Source: Gemella haemolysans (GTDB taxonomy: Bacteria > Bacillota > Bacilli > Staphylococcales > Gemellaceae). Taken from it: a stretch of DNA of 64,000 nucleotides. The translations under genes and the position numbers were made by a program. The stretch lies in the NCBI RefSeq assembly GCF_901873445.1, contig NZ_CABFLN010000059.1:17225-81224 (forward strand), written 5' to 3'. The notes below the pieces were generated by a model that was given only the letters and a program-made list of their open reading frames with translations, searched no databases and had not been told where the DNA came from. Below are positions 1 to 9,308 of this stretch, piece by piece (positions within the stretch are counted from its first letter, which is position 1; each line of letters starts with the position of its first letter).

Positions 1-599
1 GCATCAAAAGCAACCATATAATAATTTTCATCATTCCACACTAGAGCAAAAGGACTTACGTTATAGACTTCACCATTTTTTCTATCAATCATCTGTTTTT
101 TATAATTCCATTGCCAATAATTAAAATCAATTTGCTTATTTTCTGCAATTGCATTGTGAATAGCATCAACATTATAATAAATATTTTCATTGATATATTT
201 GTTTTCTTCGAAAGAATATACCTGTCTTTGAATTTTTTGAGCTTGTTTTTTACTCGCTAATTTCTTCAATTTCAAAATTAGATCTCGTGATTTTTTTACA
301 GTTAAAAACTTACTCGCCTGGATTACATCGATTAGCATCTTCACCTCTGCAAGCTCAAATTCTCTTTCTACTAATGCATAGATATTCTCACGACCATTCT
401 TTTCAACAACGATATTAAATCCATAATCTTGTAGTAATTCTATATCTTTATATAGAGTTTTTCTCTCAACAATAATTTCTTTTTTCAAGAGTAAAGTAGT
501 TAATTCTTTCACACTTAAATAAGTATTTTCATCGCTATAGTCTCTTAGTATTTCTAATAGATACAATAGCTTTAATTTTTGATATCTTCCTTTTTCCAT
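1..599 (-). CDS. WYL-domain transcriptional regulator, N-terminal part (cut by window edge)
   Basis: The reading frame starts with ATG at 597-599 after an AGGAG site and stays open to the left edge, so the C-terminus is missing. The first ~60 residues form a DeoR/HTH_11-type winged helix (YLSVKELTTLLLKKEI followed by ERKTLYKDIELL). The part that follows has the WYL-domain character (IDFNYWQWNYKK, YNVSPFALVWNDENYYM). Family members are DNA-binding regulators whose WYL domain binds ligands or nucleic acid. The target is unknown. It is divergent from nothing visible, and the neighbouring HIRAN gene is co-oriented upstream. Confidence 0.8.
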   Translation of the reverse strand, partial: MEKGRYQKLKLLYLLEILRDYSDENTYLSVKELTTLLLKKEIIVERKTLYKDIELLQDYGFNIVVEKNGRENIYALVEREFELAEVKMLIDVIQASKFLTVKKSRDLILKLKKLASKKQAQKIQRQVYSFEENKYINENIYYNVDAIHNAIAENKQIDFNYWQWNYKKQMIDRKNGEVYNVSPFALVWNDENYYMVAFD

Positions 600-639
600 A
601 AATTTTGCTCCTTATATACACTTATGTATATAATAACAA

Positions 640-975
640 CTATTTACGAATTTTTCTATTACTTTTATGTATTTTCACATCTCTATTGACAACTTCTGCG
701 ATTACAGAACCTCCAGTAACAAAACAAACTTTTACAAAAAATTTATCTCCAACTTTATCGTAAATTCTTCCTGCACTTTTCGTACCTTTCGCAACAGTTC
801 TACAAGAATTTCCTACATAACCAACTTTACCGAAGGTTTTCATCATAACTTTAATAGCTTCTTCATCATAGTCGTTATCAAACTCTTTTTCACAACTGAT
901 AACATCTCCCACTTTAAAAATTTTATTTCCAAAATAGTGTTCCATCCCTGTAATTGTAATATAATCTTTTTCCAT
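640..975 (-). CDS. HIRAN-domain protein
   Basis: This 111-residue protein starts at an ATG with a GAGGTGAT ribosome site. Nearly its whole length reads as a single HIRAN domain: ITGMEHYFG, KVGDVISCEKE, DEEAIKV, GKVGYVGN and the AKGTKSAGRIYD segment. HIRAN domains bind DNA or ssDNA ends in helicases such as HLTF. Free-standing bacterial copies have no settled function. It lies 40 bp upstream of the WYL regulator on the same strand and may be co-transcribed with it. Confidence 0.7.
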   Translation of the reverse strand: MEKDYITITGMEHYFGNKIFKVGDVISCEKEFDNDYDEEAIKVMMKTFGKVGYVGNSCRTVAKGTKSAGRIYDKVGDKFFVKVCFVTGGSVIAEVVNRDVKIHKSNRKIRK

Positions 976-1109
976 TTTAAATCACCTCTTCGTTTTGTGA
1001 TTTAATTATAACAATCTATCTGTCCATTTTTTTGGACTCTATAAAATTTATTAAAAAAAATTAGAACTTAGATTAAATTTAACCTAAGTTCTATATGTAA
1101 GTTATTCTA

Positions 1110-3842
1110 TTATTTGTTTAAGATGCTAGCACAACGTGGGCATAAACCTTCTTCGTTTACTTCATCTACGATGTTCCAACAACGGTCACAACGGTGTCCT
1201 TCTGCTTTAGTTACTTTAACAGTAGCAAGATCATAAGCTACACCATCGTTTTCTTTAACAGCAACTTTACTTACGATGAAGAATTGGTTTAAGTTATCAA
1301 CAGAGTTTAATAACTCAACAACTTCTGCATCGTTACTATATACTTCAACAGCTGCTTCAAGAGATTTACCAATAACTTTTTCATTACGGCTTTCTTCTAA
1401 TGCTTTATTCACATCATCACGAACTTCTAAAAGTTTATCCCATTTAGCTTCTAATGTTGCATCATCGATTAAGTTCTTAACTGGGAAATCAGTTAAGTGA
1501 ACAGATTCAGCATCTTCGTATGGCATATTGTCATATACTTCTTCAGCAGTGAATGAAAGAATCGGTGCGAATAATCTAACAGATTTACTTAATACAGTGT
1601 AAAGAACTGTTAACATACTTTGGCGTTTGTGAGAATCTTCACCTTCGATGTAAAGAATATCTTTACCATAGTCAAGGTAGAATGAAGATAATTCAACATT
1701 AAAGAAGTTGATTAGTTCAGTAGTAATACTGTTGAATTGATAGTTTTCATAGTAATCTAATACTTTCGCAACAACTTTTTCAAACTTAAGAACCATGTAT
1801 TTATCTAATTCTTCTAGATCTTCATATGCAAGAAGGTCTGTTTGGTTGTTGAAGTTTCCATTATATAAGTTTCCTAGTAAGAAACGGAAAGTATTTCTAA
1901 TTTTTCTGTATGTTTCAGATACTTGTTTTAAGATATCTTTAGAGATACGTACGTCCTGAGTATAATCAACACTTGCAGACCATAGACGAATAATCTCAGC
2001 ACCTAGTTCTTTACCTACTTCGTTAGGAGAAATAACGTTTCCTAATGACTTACTCATCTTGTTACCATTTCCGTCCATAACGAATCCAGCAGATACTAAC
2101 TCTTTATATGGAGCTACTCCCGATACTGCTACAGAAGTGATAAGTGAAGAGTTGAACCATCCACGGTATTGGTCACTTCCTTCTAGATATAAGTCAGCTG
2201 GATAAGTTAAATCTTTGCGAATTGCACAACATCCTTGGTGAGATGTTCCAGAGTCGAACCATACGTCCATGATGTCCATTTCTTTAGTGAATTCACCATT
2301 TGGACTTCCTGGGTGAGTGTATCCTTCTGGTAATAATTCTTTAGCTTCTTTGTAGAACCAAACTGTTGATCCTTCTTCTTCGAAAATTTTCGCTACGTGT
2401 TCGATTAAGTCGATATCAAGGATAGCTTCTCCATTTTCAGCATAGAATACAGGAATTGGCACACCCCAAACACGTTGACGACTGATTACCCAGTCACCAC
2501 GGTCACGGATCATGTTATATAATCTTGGTTTACCCCATTCACTGTAGAATTTAGTGTTATCTACAGCTTCTAATAATTCAGAACGGAATGCATCAACAGA
2601 ACAGAACCATTGTGGTGTAGCTCTGAAGATAATTGGTTTTTTACTTCTCCAGTCATGTGGATATGAGTGAGTGATATCTTCTTGTTTTAATAATGCTCCA
2701 GTTTCATCTAAGTGCGCAATAATGTCTTTGTTCGCATCAAATACGAATTTACCAGCGAATTGCCCCGCTTCTTCAGTAAGAACACCTTGGTTATCAACTG
2801 GTGATAATACTCCAAGTTTGTATTGTAATTGACCAACAAGATAGTCATCAACCCCGTGTCCAGGAGCTGTGTGTACTAAACCAGTCCCTGAATCAAGTGT
2901 TACATAATCAGCTAAGATTAATGTAGAAGTTCTATCTAAGAATGGGTGTTGACATAGTAAGTACTCTAAGTCCTTACCTACTAATACTTCACCTGTTTCA
3001 TAGTTTTCCCAACCGAATTTTTCAGCTAAGAATGCTACTCTTTCTTTAGCAACTAAGTAACTTTCCCCATTATATTTAACAACTTGGTATTCAAAGTCTG
3101 GGTGAACAGCAATACCTAAGTTCGCAGGTAATGTCCAAGGAGTAGTTGTCCAAATAACAAACTTAGTTCCTTTTTCTACAGCACCATTCTCACTAACTAA
3201 GTCAAAAGCAACATAGATAGATGGTGAAGTGTGATCGTGGTACTCGATTTCAGCTTCAGCTAATGCAGATTCTGATGATGGTGACCAGTAGATAGGTTTT
3301 AATCCTTTGTAGATATATCCTTTGTCTACCATTTTACCGAATACACGGATTTGTTCAGCTTCAAATTTTGGATCTAAAGTTAAGTATGGGTTATCCCAAT
3401 CACCTAATACTCCAAGTTTTTTGAAGTCAGCACGTTGTTTATCAACTTGTTTTAAAGCATAATCTTTACATTTGTTTCTAAATTTATTAGCTGGCATAGA
3501 TTTTCTATCAACACCATTATTTACTAATACTTGCTCGATTGGAAGACCGTGAGTATCCCAACCTGGAACGTATGGTGAAACAAAACCATTCATGTTTTTA
3601 TATTTAACGATAAAGTCTTTTAAGATTTTGTTTAATGCGTGTCCAATGTGGATGTTACCATTCGCATATGGAGGTCCATCGTGAAGTACGTATGATGGTT
3701 TCCCAGCATTTTTTTCTAAAATTTTGTTATATAAATCCATTTCTTCCCAACGTTTTAGGAATTCAGGTTCTTTATTTGGAAGATTTCCACGCATTGGAAA
3801 CTTCGTTTTTGGCATTAATAATGTATCTTTTAATTCTACCAT
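1110..3842 (-). CDS. ileS: Isoleucyl-tRNA synthetase
   Basis: This class I synthetase charges tRNA-Ile with isoleucine and edits misactivated valine. The HIGH signature (GNIHIGHALNK) is near residue 65, the long CP1 editing insertion follows, and KMSKS (NGNKMSKSLGN) is near residue 600. A zinc-binding tail (CDRCWN ... CPRC) closes the protein, as in the short bacterial type. The frame can be extended to a TTG five codons upstream, but that codon lies inside the ribosome site (GAAAGGAG), so the ATG at 3840-3842 is the likely start, giving 910 residues. Expression is controlled by the T-box leader directly upstream. Confidence 0.97.
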   Translation of the reverse strand: MVELKDTLLMPKTKFPMRGNLPNKEPEFLKRWEEMDLYNKILEKNAGKPSYVLHDGPPYANGNIHIGHALNKILKDFIVKYKNMNGFVSPYVPGWDTHGLPIEQVLVNNGVDRKSMPANKFRNKCKDYALKQVDKQRADFKKLGVLGDWDNPYLTLDPKFEAEQIRVFGKMVDKGYIYKGLKPIYWSPSSESALAEAEIEYHDHTSPSIYVAFDLVSENGAVEKGTKFVIWTTTPWTLPANLGIAVHPDFEYQVVKYNGESYLVAKERVAFLAEKFGWENYETGEVLVGKDLEYLLCQHPFLDRTSTLILADYVTLDSGTGLVHTAPGHGVDDYLVGQLQYKLGVLSPVDNQGVLTEEAGQFAGKFVFDANKDIIAHLDETGALLKQEDITHSYPHDWRSKKPIIFRATPQWFCSVDAFRSELLEAVDNTKFYSEWGKPRLYNMIRDRGDWVISRQRVWGVPIPVFYAENGEAILDIDLIEHVAKIFEEEGSTVWFYKEAKELLPEGYTHPGSPNGEFTKEMDIMDVWFDSGTSHQGCCAIRKDLTYPADLYLEGSDQYRGWFNSSLITSVAVSGVAPYKELVSAGFVMDGNGNKMSKSLGNVISPNEVGKELGAEIIRLWSASVDYTQDVRISKDILKQVSETYRKIRNTFRFLLGNLYNGNFNNQTDLLAYEDLEELDKYMVLKFEKVVAKVLDYYENYQFNSITTELINFFNVELSSFYLDYGKDILYIEGEDSHKRQSMLTVLYTVLSKSVRLFAPILSFTAEEVYDNMPYEDAESVHLTDFPVKNLIDDATLEAKWDKLLEVRDDVNKALEESRNEKVIGKSLEAAVEVYSNDAEVVELLNSVDNLNQFFIVSKVAVKENDGVAYDLATVKVTKAEGHRCDRCWNIVDEVNEEGLCPRCASILNK

Positions 3843-3861
3843 TTTTTCTCCTTTCAAAATA

Positions 3862-4056
3862 AAAAACTCTTAGTAAAAGTCACAGAGGGCGAAATGTATC
3901 CACGGTACCACCTCTTTTAACTCCTACTAAGAGCACTTGTTTGTTCTATTAAAATTATTACACAATAAAGTGATAACTTCTATGTTTCTATAAAACTTTT
4001 CACCAACCAGTTTCTCTCTAAAACTCCACATAGTCGTCTTGTCTTTATTTACGATA
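3862..4056 (-). promoter_or_regulatory. Ile T-box leader of ileS
   Basis: Read on the minus strand, the leader has a Stem I with the GGTTGGTGAAAAG distal element and a specifier loop ending TTATCACTTT, where ATC followed by A gives an isoleucine codon. The T-box sequence GGTGGTACCGTGG sits at about 3900-3913. The downstream CTCTTAGTAGG ... ACTAAGAG arms and a run of T form the terminator. Uncharged tRNA-Ile should stabilise the antiterminator and allow ileS transcription. Confidence 0.9.
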
Positions 4057-4061
4057 TGTAT

Positions 4062-4090
4062 ATTATATTACATTAACAATAAAGTTTCAA
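4062..4090 (-). promoter_or_regulatory. ileS promoter
   Basis: On the minus strand TTGAAA (4085-4090) is followed by a 17-bp spacer and TATAAT (4062-4067), just upstream of the T-box leader. This is a standard SigA promoter shape. It is read from sequence only. Confidence 0.7.
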
Positions 4091-4262
4091 GTATTTTATG
4101 TGAAATTAATAGAAAATTATCTGAAAACATTTCTCTAATAATTTAGTTTATGATTTTTTAAGTTTATATAATCTATAATGTCTATTTTCAACAACTATTT
4201 TATTAGTGGTCTTTATGAAGTAACTGTGTTTATTTTTTCAAATAATTTTTAGTGAAAATAAA

Positions 4263-4309
4263 AAAGAATAGCACTCGCTCTCCAATGGGAATGCGATTAC
4301 TATTCTTAG
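4263..4309 (-). terminator. Hairpin, probable minus-strand terminator
   Basis: AAGAATAG and CTATTCTT arms with an inner TCGC/GCGA pairing are followed on the minus strand by TTTTTTATTTT. It lies between the anchored-protein gene and the ileS promoter and would insulate ileS. Confidence 0.55.
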
Positions 4310-4376
4310 TTGTTACTATTATATCATGTTTTTTAAAAAATAACAAATTTGAAGATAAAATTACTAAATAATAAAA

Positions 4377-4440
4377 AAGAGATATCGATCAATCCTCCAA
4401 AATTTTTTTTTTTTTTGGGAGAATATTCAATATCTCTTTG
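4377..4440. terminator. Hairpin with a 14-T run in its loop arm
   Basis: AAAGAGATAT and ATATCTCTTT arms enclose CCTCC ... GGGAG and an uninterrupted run of 14 T. It probably terminates the gene at 4576-5229. The long homopolymer is unusual and may vary in length between isolates. Confidence 0.5.
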
Positions 4441-4575
4441 TTATCTATATTATAATCCTGGATTTTAAAAAAGTCAATGTTACTTCTAGTTAAGATTTAA
4501 TAACTTTATGAACTTATATTAATATTTAACTAGTTTATACGCTTATTATCCATGGTATATCACCTATCCAAAGTC

Positions 4576-5229
4576 TTAATTTATTTTTTCTCTTCTAAAG
4601 TTTTTTAACGCATCAGCAGTGTATTGAAGTACTTGTTGTTGAGTTAATGAAGCAGTCACGTTAATATTACCACCAGAAACATCTACACCATCAACATTAA
4701 CAGGTAACCCTAATGCTTTTATAGAAATTATATTTCCTTTAACTCCAACTCCAGTACCAGTCAATGCTTCTTTAAGATATTTTTCCAAAGCAAAATCAGG
4801 AATTGGCACTTTTCCAATTTTAGCATCTTCTAGTACTAAATCTACACTATTATTTGCACCAACAACTTTGACATTAGCAGTAATCATCGTATCCCACAAC
4901 CCTAATTTCACTGGTAACTTCGCAACAATATGATTACCAACAAGCTCATAACTACCTTGAAGTAGTTCTGAATCCTTGGCAACTGAACTTTTTAAAATCG
5001 ATAAAAATGTATCATTATCAAGTTTTAACGATGTCGATAATTTCGAATTTGAAAAAGAAACATTCGAGATAAAATTTTTATTTAAATCTGCCATACTAGT
5101 CGTTGCTTGAACACTAGCCAATCTCTCTGTGTTTTTTATAGTTTCACTTGGAGTTAATGCATATGTTATACCACCACCAAATAGAGCTAAAACTATTAAT
5201 AACGATAGTAAACTTCTTAGTAATCTCAT
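4576..5229 (-). CDS. Membrane-anchored extracytoplasmic protein, DUF2140/YpmS-like
   Basis: The 217-residue protein begins MRLLRSLL and has one hydrophobic segment (about residues 5-25) that serves as a signal anchor. The rest is an outside domain rich in beta-strand patterns: VGNHIVAKLPVKLGLWDT, DAKIGKVPIPDFALEKYL, and a C-terminal helix with Gln repeats. The 'KVPIP...LEKYL' segment resembles the DUF2140 (YpmS) family of Bacillales, whose function is unsettled but whose fold is lipid-binding-like. The family call is from pattern memory only. It stands alone, transcribed away from the divergent PfoR-type gene. Confidence 0.5.
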   Translation of the reverse strand: MRLLRSLLSLLIVLALFGGGITYALTPSETIKNTERLASVQATTSMADLNKNFISNVSFSNSKLSTSLKLDNDTFLSILKSSVAKDSELLQGSYELVGNHIVAKLPVKLGLWDTMITANVKVVGANNSVDLVLEDAKIGKVPIPDFALEKYLKEALTGTGVGVKGNIISIKALGLPVNVDGVDVSGGNINVTASLTQQQVLQYTADALKNFRREKIN

Positions 5230-5437
5230 TTTTAGTCTCCTTTTTTATAGCTTTTCTTATATTATTATACACTATACTCGTTAAAGTTTAAACAAAGTTA
5301 AATCTTTTCTATAGATATAGTAAAAATGATACTATAATTAGTTACAAAACAAATCTTTTTATATACAACCCTTTCATTTTACGCTATAATAATTGATAAT
5401 CTAAAAAGATTAAGTTTTAGTAAAGGAGATAGAGCAT

Positions 5438-6487
5438 ATGAAAGAAAATATCACAATAAAAAATTTCACCATGAATGTACTTAATGGTATAGCATTAGGA
5501 ACGGTTCTTTGTCTAGTTCCAGGGGCATTACTAGGTGAACCATTAAAATATATAGGAAAACTTTACCCAGCACTTGCGTTCTTATCATTATCAATAACTA
5601 TTTCTAATGCAATGATTGGACTAGCTTCAGGAATTATTATTGGATTATTATTTAAATTTACACCTGTTCAAAGTGTTTCTATTGGGCTAGCTACATTATT
5701 TGCGAGTGGTTCTATTATACCAACACCTGATAAAACAGGTCTAATGCTGAAAGGCTCAGGAGATATTGTAACGATGATATTCACAGCCGCTTTAGCAACA
5801 GCCTTTATCCTATTAATCGGAGACAAAGCTAAAAACTATGCCGTAATCATATTACCACCATTAACACTCGTTATTATTGGCGGTATCGGTAGATATACAC
5901 TTCCTTTCTTCTCGGGTGTGACAAAATTATTAGGAGATGGAATTAAACACCTTCTTACTCTTCAACCTATTATCCTGACAATCCTTATAGCTGTGATTTT
6001 TGCTTGCCTAGTAGTTTCACCAGTTACGTCAGTAGGAGTTGCTCTTGCTATTAATATCGATGGAATTGCTTCAGGAGCTGCAAATCTTGGAATCTGCGCT
6101 TGTGGATTTACCCTAGCAATCGCAGGATGGGCAGTAAACTCAAAAGGTGTTTGTTTTGCTCACTTTATTGGATCTCCAAAGATTTCAATGGCAAATATTT
6201 TTGCTAAACCGAAAATCATGCTTCCAGTTCTATGTAGTGCAGCATGTTCTGGAGTATTCGCTGCGTTACTAAATATCAAGGGAACAGCGATGAGTGCTGG
6301 ATTTGGTTTCAGTGGTCTAGTTGGACCATTAGCACATCTTGCTACTACAGACGGTAGTGCTTTTGAACTACTAAAAGCACTTATAGTGTTCGCAGTAATA
6401 CCTATACTTTCTGGTTTCTTCTTCGTAAAACTATTTACGAAAATTGTACCTATTATTAAACCGGAAGATTACAAACTTAACCTATAA
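5438..6487 (+). CDS. PfoR-family / PTS_EIIC_2 membrane protein
   Basis: This 349-residue polytopic protein has about eight to ten hydrophobic segments. It includes the glycine-rich stretches typical of the COG3641 PfoR family (FASGSIIPTPDKTGLML, SPVTSVGVALAINIDGIAS, AGFGFSGLVGPLAHL). The family was first described as a perfringolysin regulator in Clostridium but looks like a PTS EIIC-type transporter without attached EIIA or EIIB domains. The substrate is unknown. It starts at an ATG after GGAGATAGAGCAT and is monocistronic, ending at a strong hairpin terminator. Confidence 0.75.
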   Translation: MKENITIKNFTMNVLNGIALGTVLCLVPGALLGEPLKYIGKLYPALAFLSLSITISNAMIGLASGIIIGLLFKFTPVQSVSIGLATLFASGSIIPTPDKTGLMLKGSGDIVTMIFTAALATAFILLIGDKAKNYAVIILPPLTLVIIGGIGRYTLPFFSGVTKLLGDGIKHLLTLQPIILTILIAVIFACLVVSPVTSVGVALAINIDGIASGAANLGICACGFTLAIAGWAVNSKGVCFAHFIGSPKISMANIFAKPKIMLPVLCSAACSGVFAALLNIKGTAMSAGFGFSGLVGPLAHLATTDGSAFELLKALIVFAVIPILSGFFFVKLFTKIVPIIKPEDYKLNL

Positions 6488-6495
6488 AATAATTT

Positions 6496-6533
6496 GAGAC
6501 GACTCGAAACCATTTTGAGCCGTCTCCTTTTTT
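6496..6533 (+). terminator. Rho-independent terminator of the PfoR-like gene
   Basis: GAGACGACTC and GAGCCGTCTC arms (one mismatch) are followed by CTTTTTTATTTT. Confidence 0.85.
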
Positions 6534-6640
6534 ATTTTCTAATATTATTAAAGCCTTGCATAAATTATTTGCATAACTTATAATTATAAAGTATTAATTT
6601 TTAAGATATAAAATATTATCGACATGTTAAAGGAGTAGCT

Positions 6641-7462
6641 ATGCTAGATCTTATTAGAAATAAAAAATTCAATATTTACAAGACATTAAATATTGTAAAT
6701 CCTCTTATTCCTATCGCCACTGATGAAATGTTTTTACGTTCGGTTTCTGATAATAATGAATGTATATTACACCTATACACCCTACCAAATTCTGCAATAA
6801 TCGGAGCCCCAGATACTCGTGTACCATTCTTCGACGAAGCATTATTCGCATTTTATAGAAATAATATTATTCCCGCTGTTAGAAATATCGGAGGACTAGG
6901 AATAATTTCAGATAAAGGTATATTAAATTTATCAATAATAATGAATAAGCCAAAAGAGAACTTCTCAATCAATGAAGGATACGAGCTTATGACCGACTTT
7001 ATCAAAGCCGTCTTCCCAGAAGGTGCTAATAAAATCGACGCGATAGAAATAACAAACTCATACTGTCCTGGAGATTATGACCTAAGTATAAATGGAAAAA
7101 AATTCGCTGGAATCGCTCAAAGAAAGATCAAAGATTCGGTAGTTGTTTCAATATATATAAGTATCTTTGGAGATCAACAAAAACGTGCGAACATAATGCG
7201 TGAATTTTACGATATCGGAATTAAAGATCAACAGATAAATTACAAATACCCAAAAATTGATCCGAACTATATGGAAACATTAGAAAAACTTCTTCATAAA
7301 GAGTTTACTCTAGAGGATGTTTATGAAAGAGTTGAAAAAGTATTATATTCATTAGACTGTGAACAAGTTGAAGGAGAATATACAGAAGAAATGATTGAAG
7401 AATACAACAGTATCTTCGAACAAGCAAAAGAGAGAAATGAGCATTTCTTAGAGGGAAGATAA
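6641..7462 (+). CDS. lipL: Octanoyl-[GcvH]:protein N-octanoyltransferase (LipL)
   Basis: This is a BPL/LplA/LipB-superfamily enzyme of 273 residues. The LipL-type signature SYCPGDYDLSINGKKFAG has the presumed acyl-accepting Cys142 and a lysine near 154. The glycine motif VRNIGGLGIISDKGILN comes before it. In Bacillus-type lipoate assembly LipL moves octanoyl groups from GcvH to E2 subunits of oxo-acid dehydrogenases. Simple LplA ligases lack this cysteine, which favours LipL. It starts after AAAGGAGTAGCT and ends at a bidirectional terminator. Confidence 0.8.
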   Translation: MLDLIRNKKFNIYKTLNIVNPLIPIATDEMFLRSVSDNNECILHLYTLPNSAIIGAPDTRVPFFDEALFAFYRNNIIPAVRNIGGLGIISDKGILNLSIIMNKPKENFSINEGYELMTDFIKAVFPEGANKIDAIEITNSYCPGDYDLSINGKKFAGIAQRKIKDSVVVSIYISIFGDQQKRANIMREFYDIGIKDQQINYKYPKIDPNYMETLEKLLHKEFTLEDVYERVEKVLYSLDCEQVEGEYTEEMIEEYNSIFEQAKERNEHFLEGR

Positions 7463-7510
7463 TAAAATCAGGAGTTGAGAAAAACTCCATTCAAAATAAT
7501 AAATATACAG

Positions 7511-7550
7511 TAAAGCTAGTCAGAATTATTTATTTTCTAACTAGCTTTAT
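7511..7550. terminator. Bidirectional terminator
   Basis: TAAAGCTAGT and ACTAGCTTTA arms lie between the convergent lipL and DUF554 genes, with T-rich flanks on both strands. Confidence 0.75.
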
Positions 7551-7560
7551 TTATATATAT

Positions 7561-8289
7561 TTATAATAAATGTAAAATCACATTGACCCAAAGCCAACTA
7601 AATGGCATTACTAGTATCATCGCAGGTACCATATCTACAACCGGAAACATCTTAAGTTTCAATATTCTAAATCCTGCTGCGACCATTAAAAAACCACCAC
7701 ACGCCTTAAAGTCATTAATCATTTCAGGTGTAGTAAGTGGAACTATTAAACCAGCTGATAAAAATAAAAACGTAAAAATAACAAACTGTGGTACTGCTAT
7801 TAGTGAAACAATATATCCAAGATTACATGCAAAAATAGCAGCTGTAAAAAAATCCAGAATAGACTTCGTAATCAGTAGACTAGGATCCCCTGTTATACCT
7901 TCACTAAGACTTCCGTAAATTCCCATTCCACTAGAACAAAATAGCACAATAACCGTAATCAATGTAGCTAAAAATTCAGTCTCTGACATAGAAGTATTTG
8001 TTTTTGGAACAACTTTCACCATAAGTTTTTGCATTTTTGCACAAGCTCTATATACTAAATCTCCAAGATTAAAAAATAATCCTACTAATGTTCCTATAAT
8101 AATCGCGAACATTACCGCAGGCATATATTTCATAAGACCGATTGAAGCTATTCCCATCCCCATTGAACAAAGACCAAATATCATATTTAATTGTTCTTTA
8201 TACTTTTCAGGTAATTTATCACCCAATACTGCTCCTACTATACCCCCTAAGAATATAGCAATCGTATTAATTATTATTCCTATTGGCAT
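7561..8289 (-). CDS. DUF554 (YdfK-type) membrane protein
   Basis: The 242-residue protein has about seven hydrophobic segments and the DUF554 N-terminus (MPIGIIINTIAIFLGGIVGAVLGDKLPE). The conserved GLCSMGMGIASIG and FFTAAIFACNLGYIVSLIAVP stretches follow. The function is unknown; the family looks like a small-molecule transporter or channel. It begins one base after the stop of the racemase-like gene upstream, so the two form an operon. Confidence 0.85.
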   Translation of the reverse strand: MPIGIIINTIAIFLGGIVGAVLGDKLPEKYKEQLNMIFGLCSMGMGIASIGLMKYMPAVMFAIIIGTLVGLFFNLGDLVYRACAKMQKLMVKVVPKTNTSMSETEFLATLITVIVLFCSSGMGIYGSLSEGITGDPSLLITKSILDFFTAAIFACNLGYIVSLIAVPQFVIFTFLFLSAGLIVPLTTPEMINDFKACGGFLMVAAGFRILKLKMFPVVDMVPAMILVMPFSWLWVNVILHLL

Positions 8290-8290
8290 T

Positions 8291-8944
8291 CTATATATCC
8301 TTTCTCTTTAAACTTTCTATCATAAATACTCCTACATCAATAATGTGAAGGTTAGTGATTTTCTCAAGTTCTTTTTTTATATAAGGGAAATGAGTACACC
8401 CAAGAACAACTGCTTCTACATTCGTTAATTCGAAATAATTAAACAATGTCTTAAAGTTGAAATCATCAACTATCTGTTCAGGTTTATTTCCCTCTTCTAT
8501 CGCTTTAACAAGCTCCAACATTGATAATCCTAATACACGTAGACGCGGATTCGATACATAAAGATTGTTCTCAACACCCGTAAGGCCATGAGAGTTCGCC
8601 GCCATTACAGCAAGATACTTATACTCAAGACCTAGATTTCTATACATTTGCATAGGAGTAATAATAGAAATATTCATTTTTTCTGCCAATCTATCGAAAT
8701 CGACAACAGAACTAAGTGAGTTACAATATACAAAGATTGCGTCGCAACCTCTCTCTTTTAATTCATCAATAATCTTTACAATAATATTTTCACGTTCTTT
8801 ATCTTCTAAAGCTTGGAACGTAGTTTGTTCTACTGGATTATTAGAAATCGGCACTAAAACCACATCACCATAACCATATGAATTTAGTAACTCCGCACCT
8901 AATTTCGAATCAATCGGTGTTCCAGCCATTACCGCTATTTTCAT
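8291..8944 (-). CDS. Aspartate/glutamate racemase family protein
   Basis: This 217-residue protein has both catalytic cysteine motifs of the Asp/Glu racemase superfamily: YCNSLSS (Cys74) and VLGCTHFPY (Cys183). It is shorter than MurI glutamate racemase (about 265 residues) and has CNSLSS where MurI has CNTAS, so it is a relative rather than clearly MurI. Its start has a CTATC...AGGAGAACGGTAT ribosome site. Because it is translated just ahead of the DUF554 gene, the pair may handle a D-amino acid or a related metabolite; that is inference. Confidence 0.7.
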   Translation of the reverse strand: MKIAVMAGTPIDSKLGAELLNSYGYGDVVLVPISNNPVEQTTFQALEDKERENIIVKIIDELKERGCDAIFVYCNSLSSVVDFDRLAEKMNISIITPMQMYRNLGLEYKYLAVMAANSHGLTGVENNLYVSNPRLRVLGLSMLELVKAIEEGNKPEQIVDDFNFKTLFNYFELTNVEAVVLGCTHFPYIKKELEKITNLHIIDVGVFMIESLKRKDI

Positions 8945-9308
8945 ATACCGTTCTCCTATCTATTTATCTTCTATATAATTATACATTAAAACGTCTAGTA
9001 CTAATTCTAGAATAAATTCAATACCAAAAATTATTCTATTAATTATTTTACACTTTTTAAAAATAACTAATATTACAATTATACTAGTAAACTCCACTCA
9101 TTACAACCTCAACTAGACTAAAAATATAACTTCTATATAATATATACGACTATTATAAGTTAATAACAAGTTATTTATAATATGGCGCGAAGTGACATTT
9201 GATTGTCGTGTTTTGCTATAGTTTTGACACTAAAAGTGATATATAATTTATTTATCAACAAACAAAAGAAATAAATTAACAAATATAATTAATAAGAGGT
9301 ATAAAACA
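8945..9308. other. Divergent intergenic region between the racemase-like and SDR genes
   Basis: This 364-bp AT-rich gap holds the promoters of both divergent genes. A TTGACA at 9224-9229 and a TATAAT at 9242-9247 precede the SDR gene, but they are only 12 bp apart, so they are unlikely to pair as one promoter. An ATAGTTT element at 9218-9224 matches the core of the direct repeats ahead of the AraC gene. I see no small gene or RNA here. Confidence 0.4.

Noticed and set aside
9224..9247. TTGACA and TATAAT ahead of the SDR gene taken as one promoter
   Set aside because: The spacing is only 12 bp, too short for a SigA promoter.
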